NCBI GenBank assembly: GCA_003508565.1
Contig: DNUI01000253.1
Location: 1-12,035 of the forward strand
DNA length: 12,035 nt
Direction of reading: 5' to 3'
Origin: Syntrophaceae bacterium
GTDB lineage: Bacteria; Desulfobacterota; Syntrophia; Syntrophales; UBA2185
The notes under the pieces are model-generated. The model was not told the origin of the DNA. It did not search any database and worked only from the letters and a program-made list of their open reading frames with translations. Below are positions 1 to 6,085 of this stretch, piece after piece. Within the stretch, counting starts at the first letter, position 1, and every line of letters begins with the position of its first letter. The position numbers and the translations under genes were made by a program.

Positions 1-701
1 AGACTTTCAACCTCTTTGCTGGTTAAATATCTGAATGTTCCTGCTTTCAAATTACCTAAACTAACATCTGAAATAGCTGTCCGGATCAGCCTGACGACAG
101 GATGACCCAACGATTCAAAACCACGCCGGATTACTCTATTTTTCCCCTCTGTAATGATTAAACGAAGCCAGCAGCTTCGTGGGTTTTTTTTAAGTATATG
201 AACACTATCAGGTTTAAATATGCCATCCATCAGCTTTACGCCTTTTGAAAGCACCCGGATCTCACTCGCCGCAAGAGTTCCTTCGATTTTAACCATATAG
301 GTCTTGGGAATTCTGAACCGCGGATGTTGTATTTTCAGCGAAAACTCGCCATCATTGGTCATAAATAGCACTCCCTCAGAATCATAATCCAGCCTACCGA
401 CTGGAAATAATCTTTCTGATACACCGACGATTAAATCTTTAACAACCGGCCGCCCCTGCGGGTCATGTAGGGTGGTTACATATCCTTTCGGTTTATGGAG
501 CATCAAGTAGACCTTTGACGTCTCAGGATAAATAAGTTTACCGTTCACCCGGATTTCATCCTCGTCAATATCCGCTTTTACACCAAGTTGCCTCACAACC
601 ACATTATTTACTGTAACCCTGCCCTCTACAATCATTTGTTCGGCAACACGCCTGGATGAAATCCCTGAACCGGAGATTATCTTTTGCAGTCGCTCCTTCA
701 T
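1..701 (-). CDS. rluB: 23S rRNA pseudouridine synthase, RluB/RsuA family (3' end cut by window edge)
   Basis: This enzyme converts a uridine in large-subunit rRNA to pseudouridine. My translation gives 233 residues open to the left edge. An N-terminal S4 RNA-binding domain (about residues 2-60, beginning MKERLQKIISGSGISSRR) is followed by the synthase core. The catalytic motif GRLDYDSEG lies at about 102-110 with the nucleophilic Asp at 105, followed by the family-typical TNDGE. A later EGKNRVIRR segment matches the EGrNRqvRRm motif of the RsuA/RluB/E/F branch. The ATG at 701 has an AGGA ribosome site about 6 bases upstream. Family members are usually about 240 residues, so only a short tail should be missing. 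It lies downstream of scpB on the same strand, as in many Desulfobacterota and Firmicutes, but 228 bases away. RluB is favoured over RsuA or RluF by this synteny only. Confidence 0.93.
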   Translation of the reverse strand, partial: MKERLQKIISGSGISSRRVAEQMIVEGRVTVNNVVVRQLGVKADIDEDEIRVNGKLIYPETSKVYLMLHKPKGYVTTLHDPQGRPVVKDLIVGVSERLFPVGRLDYDSEGVLFMTNDGEFSLKIQHPRFRIPKTYMVKIEGTLAASEIRVLSKGVKLMDGIFKPDSVHILKKNPRSCWLRLIITEGKNRVIRRGFESLGHPVVRLIRTAISDVSLGNLKAGTFRYLTSKEVES

Positions 702-929
702 GAAAAATCCTGTTTTTATTCCTAAGAGTTGCAAGAAGGTCTCGATTAACCGAAGTTTATTCCCGCAACCTGTTACCCGTCATTGCAGGAGAAGTAACTA
801 GTGAATATCAAAGAGATACAACATATTCTGTTCTTTGTCTATTACTCGTCACCATTTCCTATTCGCTATTCACTATTTTTGACCATTCGAATCCTTCAAG
901 ATAAAGACAACTTTTTCAGAAATGAATTT
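702..929. other. scpB-rluB spacer carrying a repeat-like element
   Basis: This 228-base gap interrupts an otherwise same-strand gene chain. I see no coding potential. It holds the AT-rich inverted-repeat element at 799-875. The rluB ribosome site lies next to position 701. I find no clear terminator or promoter, so cotranscription of rluB with scpB is possible but not shown. Confidence 0.5.
799..875. repeat. small intergenic element with 9-bp terminal inverted repeats
   Basis: TAGTGAATA at 799-807 and TATTCACTA at 867-875 form a perfect 9-bp inverted repeat around a 59-base AT-rich interior. Read on the minus strand, one end is built of degenerate heptamers (AGTGAAT, AGCGAAT, AGGAAAT, then GGTGACG, AGTAATA). 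Only one copy is in this window, so whether it is dispersed in the genome cannot be told. It could be a degenerate tandem repeat, a REP/MITE-like piece, or chance AT-rich structure. Confidence 0.45.
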
Positions 930-1457
930 TTATGCCTCCTCATGTAAATCTTTCATTTCCTTCATTGTCGGCAATTCGGAAAGGTCTTTTAGATTGAATA
1001 CTTCTAGAAACTTCTTTGTAGTTCCATACATTATGGGTCTCCCGGGGACATCCTTTCTTCCCATTATTCGCACAAGCTTTCTGTCCAGTAATCCCTTCAG
1101 GGAACTGCCGGAATCGACACCCCTAAACCTGTCTATTTCTGATTTCAGTGCAGGCTGTTTGTAGGCGACAACAGCGAGCGTCTCCATAGCCGCCCGCGAC
1201 AATATAGCAGGCTTGCCCTTCAGGAATTTATTGATCCAATGCCCGAGGTCCGGCCTCGTCCTGAACTGAAATCCTCCGGCAACCTCCAAAAGAAGAAACC
1301 CGCCACTCCTTTTTTCATATTCATCCATAAGCTCTATGAGCAAGCGGCTGATTTCAACTTTCTCGACATCGGGCAAAATCTCTCTGATCTTGTCAATAGG
1401 AACCGGATTTTCTGAACTAAAAATAATTGCTTCGATTATTGCTTTCGAGTCTTCCAT
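930..1457 (-). CDS. scpB: Segregation and condensation protein B
   Basis: ScpB is the kite subunit of the bacterial SMC condensin. It forms a dimer with paired winged helices that binds ScpA and helps compact and segregate the origin region. The 175-residue product has the usual length. It opens with the family-typical helix SKAIIEAIIFSSENPVPID, and the second winged-helix portion contains LAVVAYKQPALKSEIDRFRG and GRPIMYGTTKKFLEVFNL, both hallmarks of ScpB. The ATG follows the TAA of scpA directly with no gap, indicating translational coupling in an scpA-scpB operon. The C-terminal tail (SELPTMKEMKDLHEEA) is charged, as often seen. No smc gene is in the window. Confidence 0.96.
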   Translation of the reverse strand: MEDSKAIIEAIIFSSENPVPIDKIREILPDVEKVEISRLLIELMDEYEKRSGGFLLLEVAGGFQFRTRPDLGHWINKFLKGKPAILSRAAMETLAVVAYKQPALKSEIDRFRGVDSGSSLKGLLDRKLVRIMGRKDVPGRPIMYGTTKKFLEVFNLKDLSELPTMKEMKDLHEEA

Positions 1458-2186
1458 TTATTTCTCCATGAAAAGGGCAACTCTGATCACACCGAAGGAA
1501 CCAGCCTGATATACTCTGATCATTCTCAACCTCATTAATTCCAGAATGGCAAGAAAAGTATACAGGATCGACTTTCTGCTCGTTTGACCCCCAATTAATT
1601 CAGTGAATGTCATTTTTTTCTTTTCATTAAGCCTGTCTAGTATTTCATTTATTCTTTCTGTGAGGGACATCTTCTCCACATCAATCTCCATAAACTCCGT
1701 CTTTTCTGAGGTGGAAATGATCCTGTAAAAAGCCTCTATAAGTTCGAAAACGCTGAGCTCCGCATCGACTTCATCTTTTCCCCCATCGGCATATTGATCC
1801 TCATCAGTGCGTCCCCGTTTAAAAACATCTCTTTCTAAAAGAGGCCTTTGATCCAGTTGCATTGCCGCTTCTTTGAAAACCTGATATTCGAGCAACTGCT
1901 TCACAAGTTCAGAACGCGGATCGGCCTCTTCTTCCTGCCCATTCGTATCCTCTTCCTGTGCTGGAAGGAGCATTTTCGATTTTATATGAACCAGTGTTGC
2001 AGCCAGAACCAGGTATTCCCCGGCAACATCAAGATTAAGAGATTTCATCATCTTAATATGTGATAGATACTGCTCCGTAATAAGTGCAATGGGGATATCA
2101 TATATATCGATCTCGTTTTTCTTGATGAGATAAAGCAACAGATCCAGGGGACCTTCAAATATTTCAAGTTTAACCTCATATCCCAT
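1458..2186 (-). CDS. scpA: Segregation and condensation protein A
   Basis: ScpA is the kleisin that bridges the SMC heads and recruits ScpB in the chromosome-condensation complex. The 242-residue protein begins with the diagnostic N-terminal kleisin helix (YEVKLEIFEGPLDLLLYLI), followed by EIDIYDIPIALITEQYLSHI. The middle, about residues 78-138, is a variable, strongly acidic and charged linker (EEEDTNGQEEEADPRSE and following). The C-terminal winged helix, about 165-242, contains the MTFTELI and FLAILELMRL segments that contact the SMC head. The ATG start lacks a strong Shine-Dalgarno sequence. Its stop abuts the scpB ATG. It lies 159 bases downstream of trpS on the same strand, with a repeat-like element in that gap. 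Confidence 0.96.
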   Translation of the reverse strand: MGYEVKLEIFEGPLDLLLYLIKKNEIDIYDIPIALITEQYLSHIKMMKSLNLDVAGEYLVLAATLVHIKSKMLLPAQEEDTNGQEEEADPRSELVKQLLEYQVFKEAAMQLDQRPLLERDVFKRGRTDEDQYADGGKDEVDAELSVFELIEAFYRIISTSEKTEFMEIDVEKMSLTERINEILDRLNEKKKMTFTELIGGQTSRKSILYTFLAILELMRLRMIRVYQAGSFGVIRVALFMEK

Positions 2187-2345
2187 AATAAATTTAGTTC
2201 TTTCATTATTCCGTTGTAAAAAGGGAAGATTCGAGATTCAAGTATAAAAATGCAAGTTACAAGGAAACTCTACCCTTGCACATTCAACCTTGTACCTTGG
2301 TCGCTTGAATCCTGAAGCTGATAGCAACTGTAACGCAGATATATT
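2187..2345. other. trpS-scpA spacer
   Basis: This is a non-coding gap between the trpS stop and the scpA start. Most of it is the nested inverted-repeat region at 2235-2311. No confident promoter for scpA or terminator for trpS is visible. Confidence 0.5.
2235..2311. repeat. nested inverted-repeat intergenic element built on a CAAGG word
   Basis: GATTCAAG at 2235-2242 pairs with CTTGAATC at 2304-2311. Inside it, TACAAGG at 2258-2264 pairs with CCTTGTA at 2288-2294, and TGCAAG at 2251-2256 pairs with CTTGCA at 2275-2280. On the minus strand the element reads as variants of CAAGGT/GCAAGG repeated several times. Like the element at 799-875 it is about 77 bp long and sits in a spacer of the same gene chain, but the words differ. 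Dispersed copies elsewhere in the genome would establish it as a repeat family. Confidence 0.45.
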
Positions 2346-3335
2346 TTAGATTTTAACGGCTTCCCTGACCTCATCCATTGTTGCGCGAGCTATCCTGATT
2401 GCACGGGTTATTCCATCCTCGATGATACTTTTTACTTCATCGATATGCCCCCGAAAATAATCCTGGCGTTCATGAATTGGTTGCATACCCATTACAATCT
2501 GATCTGCAAGAGATTGTTTGCAGTCCGTACATCCTATGCCTGCTCTTTTGCATTCTATGGATATTTCCCTTACATAATCGGGTGGTGAATATATCTGGTG
2601 AAAGGCAAATACATTACATAGTTCCGGTCTCCCGGGATCTTTTCTTCTCATGCGTTGAGGATCAGTAAACATAGAGGCAATCTTCGTTTTCAATGAATCA
2701 TTTCGATCGCTCATGTAAATTGAATTATCGTATGATTTACTCATCTTCCTGCCATCAATGCCAAGCATTTTCGGTACGTCTGTCAGCAAAGGCTCCGGAA
2801 TGGGAAAGATTTCTCTATAAAGAAAATTAAATCGCCTGGCAATCTCCCGGGTAAGTTCTACATGGGGCAACTGATCCACACCTACAGGCACACCGTAAGC
2901 CTTGTATATTATTATGTCCGCAGCCTGAAGAACCGGATACCCTAAAAATCCGAAAGTAGAAAGATCTTTCTCTGACAGCTCTTCCTTTATTTCTTTATAC
3001 GTCGGATTTCTCTCCAGCCAGGGTAATGGAGTTATCATAGAAAGAATAAGAAAAAGTTCTGCATGCTCTTTAACGCTGGATTGAATGAATAACGTGCTTT
3101 TTTGAGGGTCGAGCCCTGCACTAAGCCAGTCAATAACCATGTCTATAATATTACTACGAATCATACTGGTATTATTATATTCACTGGTCAAGGCATGCCA
3201 GTCAGCTACAAAATAATAACATTCATAGTCTCCGCTGTTCTGAAGCTCTATCCAGTTTTTCAGGGCACCATGAAGGTTTCCTAAATGCAATGCCCCCGTG
3301 GGTCGCATACCGCTTAATATTCTCTTCTTTGTCAA
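2346..3335 (-). CDS. trpS: Tryptophanyl-tRNA synthetase
   Basis: This class I aminoacyl-tRNA synthetase charges tRNA-Trp. The 329-residue length is standard for bacterial TrpRS. The HIGH-type motif is TGALHLGN (13-20). GVDQLPH (152-158) is the conserved adenylate-binding region, and GRKMSKS (195-201) is the KMSKS loop. The segment ECKRAGIGCTDCKQ near residue 263 carries two cysteines in the CxxC style common in this subfamily. The start is TTG at 3335-3333, with a GAGG ribosome site 8 bases upstream (GAGGTATACACA). No in-frame ATG is found before the essential N-terminal motif. The gene heads the chain trpS-scpA-scpB-rluB. I see no trp-specific leader or T-box upstream. Confidence 0.97.
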   Translation of the reverse strand: MTKKRILSGMRPTGALHLGNLHGALKNWIELQNSGDYECYYFVADWHALTSEYNNTSMIRSNIIDMVIDWLSAGLDPQKSTLFIQSSVKEHAELFLILSMITPLPWLERNPTYKEIKEELSEKDLSTFGFLGYPVLQAADIIIYKAYGVPVGVDQLPHVELTREIARRFNFLYREIFPIPEPLLTDVPKMLGIDGRKMSKSYDNSIYMSDRNDSLKTKIASMFTDPQRMRRKDPGRPELCNVFAFHQIYSPPDYVREISIECKRAGIGCTDCKQSLADQIVMGMQPIHERQDYFRGHIDEVKSIIEDGITRAIRIARATMDEVREAVKI

Positions 3336-3481
3336 TGTGTATACCTCAGTTTTTCATATATAAATCTTGTAACACTGCACAGAATGTCTTTGCAACGGTG
3401 AGTCGCAACTCTGAGCAATGCGAAGGATCAGTATAATTCCAACCTTGCTCATCTGCCATGCCGAATGAATGCAACTGTTGC

Positions 3482-3499
3482 TCATTTCTTTCGAAATGA
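3482..3499. repeat. small perfect hairpin (7-bp arms, 4-base loop)
   Basis: TCATTTC (3482-3488), loop TTTC, and GAAATGA (3493-3499) form a perfect stem. On the minus strand it reads CGTCATTTCGAAAGAAATGA, in the style of dispersed GTCATTTCG-type intergenic repeats found in some bacterial genomes. No T-tract follows, so it is not a standard terminator. Confidence 0.35.
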
Positions 3500-3606
3500 C
3501 GAAGTGGGTAAGTTAAAAAGTTTTCGTTTATAGGTGCGAAAGTTCATAACAAAAAGAAAAGTTCCTGTCAACGAACGATACAATGGGGCTGTGACAGCTC
3601 CCATAA

Positions 3607-3654
3607 TGCACTAAGGCCCCCGATGTTCATAAATAAACCGGAGGCCTTTATGCA
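3607..3654 (-). terminator. probable hup transcription terminator hairpin
   Basis: Arms 3607-3622 and 3639-3654 form a 16-bp stem on the minus strand, with one A-A mismatch and G-T wobbles, around a 16-base AT-rich loop. The core AAGGCCTCCG pairs with CGGGGGCCTT. It begins 25 bases past the hup stop codon. No run of T follows the stem, so it may act as an RNA 3'-end stabiliser or need a factor rather than being a classical intrinsic terminator. It could also serve convergent transcription. Confidence 0.55.
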
Positions 3655-3678
3655 TATAATACCTTATTGTATGATCCT

Positions 3679-3951
3679 TTATTTTACTTTAGCTGATAAT
3701 CCCTTCCCCGCTTTAAACTTTACTACTTTTTTGGCCGGTATTTTAATGGCTTTTCCGGTCTGAGGATTCCGTCCTTCCCTTGCCTTCCTTTTCACAACAG
3801 AAAAGGTACCAAATCCAACCAGACCCAGTTTTCCGCTCTTCTTCAATTCTTTGGTTACAGAATCGGTATACGCTTGCAGCGCTTTTGCTGCTGCTGCCTT
3901 GCTGATGCCCGCAGCCCCCGCCATTACTGATATTAATTCTGCCTTTGTCAT
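3679..3951 (-). CDS. hup: HU family DNA-binding protein
   Basis: This is a small, basic, dimeric nucleoid protein that bends DNA. The 90-residue length is exactly that of the HU/IHF family. N-terminal dimerisation helices (MTKAELISVMAGAAGISKAAAAKALQ and on) are followed by the GLVGFGTFSVV sheet and the DNA-inserting arm RNPQTGKAIKIPA (61-73), which includes the intercalating Pro. The ATG has an excellent ribosome site, AAAGGAGG, about 11 bases upstream, fitting a highly expressed protein. It is monocistronic, with its own hairpin behind and a long upstream region in front. HU is favoured over IHF by the RNPQTGK arm and the lack of IHF-specific extensions. Confidence 0.95.
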   Translation of the reverse strand: MTKAELISVMAGAAGISKAAAAKALQAYTDSVTKELKKSGKLGLVGFGTFSVVKRKAREGRNPQTGKAIKIPAKKVVKFKAGKGLSAKVK

Positions 3952-3979
3952 CCTTTACAATCCTCCTTTCAATAAAATA

Positions 3980-4008
3980 TTTAAAATAAAAACCTGCCAG
4001 TATCTCAA
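3980..4008 (-). promoter_or_regulatory. candidate hup promoter
   Basis: On the minus strand, TTGAGA (4008-4003) is followed after 17 bases by TTTAAA (3985-3980), about 30 bases ahead of the hup start codon. The -35 box and spacing are good and the -10 box is weak. A second possible -10, TATAAT at 4072-4067, lies farther upstream without a recognisable -35. Confidence 0.35.
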
Positions 4009-4127
4009 TCGTTCATGTGACACCACTGGTTAGAAACTCTGCTATGCACCTCTTTCTCAGTCAGGAATTATACATTCAATGAGAAGTTTGTGGCTTATCA
4101 CACTTTGATAGTAAATGATGTTACAGA

Positions 4128-4145
4128 ATATTCAGTGCTGAATAT
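4128..4145. promoter_or_regulatory. inverted repeat ATATTCAG-TG-CTGAATAT, possible operator
   Basis: This is a perfect 8-bp inverted repeat with a 2-base centre, about 180 bases upstream of the hup start codon. A second perfect odd palindrome, TACATTCAATGTA (4151-4163), lies 5 bases away, and its TACATTCAATG core recurs at 4071-4081. Such symmetry suits a dimeric regulator, but I cannot name one. Confidence 0.35.
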
Positions 4146-4329
4146 ATCACTACATTCAATGTAAATGGGCCTCAACAATGTGTAACCACGGGAAACACTC
4201 GATATTTCGCGCATCCGTAACATAAAGGGAAGTAACAATCAAGACAATTTTATTTCTTTTCCAAAAATATTTTCTTTACAAAGGCACATATAGTGCGGCT
4301 TCACGAGCCTTGGACAACAAGAACACACG

Positions 4330-4354
4330 AAAAAGTGCTCCGGAAGAGTGCACT
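4330..4354 (-). terminator. probable intrinsic terminator of the recN-GNAT-mltA unit
   Basis: On the minus strand, AGTGC (4354-4350) pairs with GCACT (4338-4334), with partial pairing inside, and is followed at once by a run of T (4334-4330). It starts 35 bases after the mltA stop. The same DNA includes the perfect 12-bp palindrome AGAGTGCACTCT (4345-4356), which offers an alternative fold. The stem is short, so the call is moderate. Confidence 0.5.
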
Positions 4355-4388
4355 CTCCCGCGTATCATATTTCCCGCCAGGTGAAACA

Positions 4389-5606
4389 TTAATTTCTGGA
4401 GTGCTTTTTTTTCACCAGGAAATACAACTCCCCTTTTTCCTTAAGGCTTCCCGCTACCATCTCCGCATTTGAGCCACTTCCGCAGAAGAGATCCACCCTC
4501 CCCGGACCTTTAATTACCCCGCCCGTATCCTGATTCAGAACGAAACGGGAAAAGGATTCCCATGTCTTAATGGATCCTCGCTCATCAACAACAGGTTTAC
4601 GTAATCTGATAATGGCAAGAGCACCCCTGGGAAATAGATCGAGATCGGTTGCGATGGACCTTCCTGCGGTGAGAGTAAACCCCAGTGCGCCGATCGGCCC
4701 ATTTTCCACAACGCGGAAAAATATGTAGCTCTCATTGTGGTTAAGGATATCAGAGCGTTCTTCATGATGTTCCCTGAGATATTTTTTCAGCGTCTGATGT
4801 GTCATCTCAGTATCGGACAACTTGTCTTTATTTATCAGGTATCTCCCGATACTCCTGTAGGGTCGGCCATTCTTTTGGGCATAGCTTACCTGAATGAACC
4901 TTCCATCAGGCAACCTGATCTTTCCAGAACCCTGGATATGCATAAAAAATAAATCAACGGGATCATTCACCCAGACAAGCTCAAGGTTCTTTCCCCTTAG
5001 TGAACCAGCCTCTTCAATATCCGCCCTTGTAAAATATGGAATCACCTCGCCATTTTTTAGCCTGCCGACAATCTTCTCGTTGTGATATTTCTTATTGAAC
5101 TTGCCTAAATTCACTACCAATATGTCATCCGGTGTTTTATATATCGGATATTTATAGTGCTCCGTCTTTTTTAGAGAACCTTCCAGAGAAGACTCAAAAT
5201 AGCCGGTAAACAAGACTGTTCCGTTATTATCATGTCCGGTTGACTTGTAGACATCAAACGCAGCAAGTATTTTCCGCCACTTGATTGTTTCCGAATCCTT
5301 AGAGCCTATGATGTCGCGAAACGCGCGAAGGGATTCTTTCAACTCTTGGACCGTAACTTTCCTTTCACCGAAAAGATATGTAGTGTTTGCCTTAATCCCG
5401 TCATAGTATCGGAGGCTTTTATCACTCGCCGCAATGAGGGAATCCCGGTCAAGATCATCAATGTGGAAGGGAATTTCCCCGGGAGAAATCAAGGATAGAG
5501 ACGCCCTGGGAGCTTTTACCGGTGTTACGAACGTTTTTTTAATTAATGCGCATCCTGTCACATAGAGGATTACCGGAAGCAATAAAAAGAAACGCCAGAT
5601 CGTCAT
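4389..5606 (-). CDS. mltA: Membrane-bound lytic murein transglycosylase A (lipoprotein)
   Basis: MltA cleaves the MurNAc-GlcNAc bond of peptidoglycan, leaving 1,6-anhydromuramoyl ends, and acts from the inner face of the outer membrane. The 405-residue product starts with a type II signal peptide whose lipobox ends YVTGC (Cys 19). The MltA core contains FTGYFESSLEGS (133-144) and the FMHIQGSGKIRLPDG stretch. The C-terminal 3D domain carries QDTGGVIKGPGRVDLFCGSG (359-378) with the conserved aspartates that include the catalytic acid. I chose the ATG at 5606 because AAGG lies 5 bases before it. A GTG at 5612 would add two residues. The ribosome site overlaps the stop of the upstream acetyltransferase gene, so translation is probably coupled. 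Confidence 0.93.
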   Translation of the reverse strand: MTIWRFFLLLPVILYVTGCALIKKTFVTPVKAPRASLSLISPGEIPFHIDDLDRDSLIAASDKSLRYYDGIKANTTYLFGERKVTVQELKESLRAFRDIIGSKDSETIKWRKILAAFDVYKSTGHDNNGTVLFTGYFESSLEGSLKKTEHYKYPIYKTPDDILVVNLGKFNKKYHNEKIVGRLKNGEVIPYFTRADIEEAGSLRGKNLELVWVNDPVDLFFMHIQGSGKIRLPDGRFIQVSYAQKNGRPYRSIGRYLINKDKLSDTEMTHQTLKKYLREHHEERSDILNHNESYIFFRVVENGPIGALGFTLTAGRSIATDLDLFPRGALAIIRLRKPVVDERGSIKTWESFSRFVLNQDTGGVIKGPGRVDLFCGSGSNAEMVAGSLKEKGELYFLVKKKHSRN

Positions 5607-5613
5607 ATGCACC

Positions 5614-6072
5614 TTACAATTCTATTATCATTGCCACTTCGTCGCAGTAATCAGGATACTTGGAGCATCTGAAGCAGTCCGACCATATCTTTTCAGACAG
5701 GGTAGACATTGCGACCTCTTTAAAACCGAGCTGTGCAAAAAAATCTGGCCTGTTGGTTAAAGTAAATATTCTAAAAAGCTGCAGGGTAATTGCTTCAGAA
5801 ATACAAGCTTCAACGAGCTTTTTGCCAATGCCTCTTTTCCTGTATTCTTCTTCAACACAAAGAGAGCGTATTTCCGCCAAGTTTTCCCATATTATATTCA
5901 TGGCACAAATGCCGACAACCACCTGTCTTCCTTCATCCAAATATATAAAGAAATCTCTCAGGCTGCCGTATATATCCATAAGGGAGCGGGGAAGAATTTC
6001 CCCTTTACCGGATGACATATTAATCATCCTATGAATGGTCCTGACATCACTTATTCGCGCCTTTCTCAGCAC
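5614..6072 (-). CDS. GNAT acetyltransferase, short N-acetylglutamate synthase type
   Basis: This GNAT-fold enzyme probably transfers acetyl from acetyl-CoA to an amino group. Over its 152 residues it resembles the short, stand-alone NAG synthases that start arginine synthesis in several lineages lacking classical ArgA. Visible features are the N-terminal RKARISDVRTIHRMI, the AEIRSLCVEEEYRKRGIGKKLVEAC acetyl-CoA site with RxxGxG-type loop (about 78-84), LTNRPDFFAQLGFKEV, and the tail KIWSDCFRCSKYPDYCDE with Cys 133, 136 and 143. That tail is shared with Desulfobacterota proteins of this type. The start is GTG at 6072, with GAGGGGG about 7 bases upstream, inside the 13-base gap after recN. Substrate is inferred from resemblance, and no other arg gene is in view. 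Confidence 0.85.
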   Translation of the reverse strand: MLRKARISDVRTIHRMINMSSGKGEILPRSLMDIYGSLRDFFIYLDEGRQVVVGICAMNIIWENLAEIRSLCVEEEYRKRGIGKKLVEACISEAITLQLFRIFTLTNRPDFFAQLGFKEVAMSTLSEKIWSDCFRCSKYPDYCDEVAMIIEL

Positions 6073-6085
6073 TTTTTACCCCCTC

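Larger units (their letters stand above)
3336..3678. other. hup-trpS spacer (343 bases, no gene)
   Basis: No credible gene is present. The hup-proximal end holds the hairpin at 3607-3654. The central part has two copies of TTGCTCAT (3445-3452 and 3478-3485), the inverted partner GAGCAA at 3413-3418, and a compact hairpin at 3482-3499. The promoter for trpS must lie here or farther upstream, but I could not pick one with confidence. Confidence 0.5.
3952..4388. other. 437-base regulatory-looking spacer upstream of hup
   Basis: No gene is supported. From hup outward it contains the hup ribosome site, a promoter candidate at 3980-4008, a second isolated TATAAT on the minus strand (4067-4072), two copies of TACATTCAATG (4071-4081 and 4151-4161), the inverted repeat at 4128-4145, and the mltA terminator at 4330-4354. 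Confidence 0.5.

Noticed and set aside
4090..4106. GTGGCTTATCAC as a possible CRP-type site upstream of hup.
   Set aside because: The half-sites are two bases too close together (GTG-N6-CAC rather than GTG-N8-CAC).
5660..6034. 124-codon plus-strand frame opposite the acetyltransferase gene.
   Set aside because: It is antisense to a well-supported GNAT gene and its translation has no recognisable motif.
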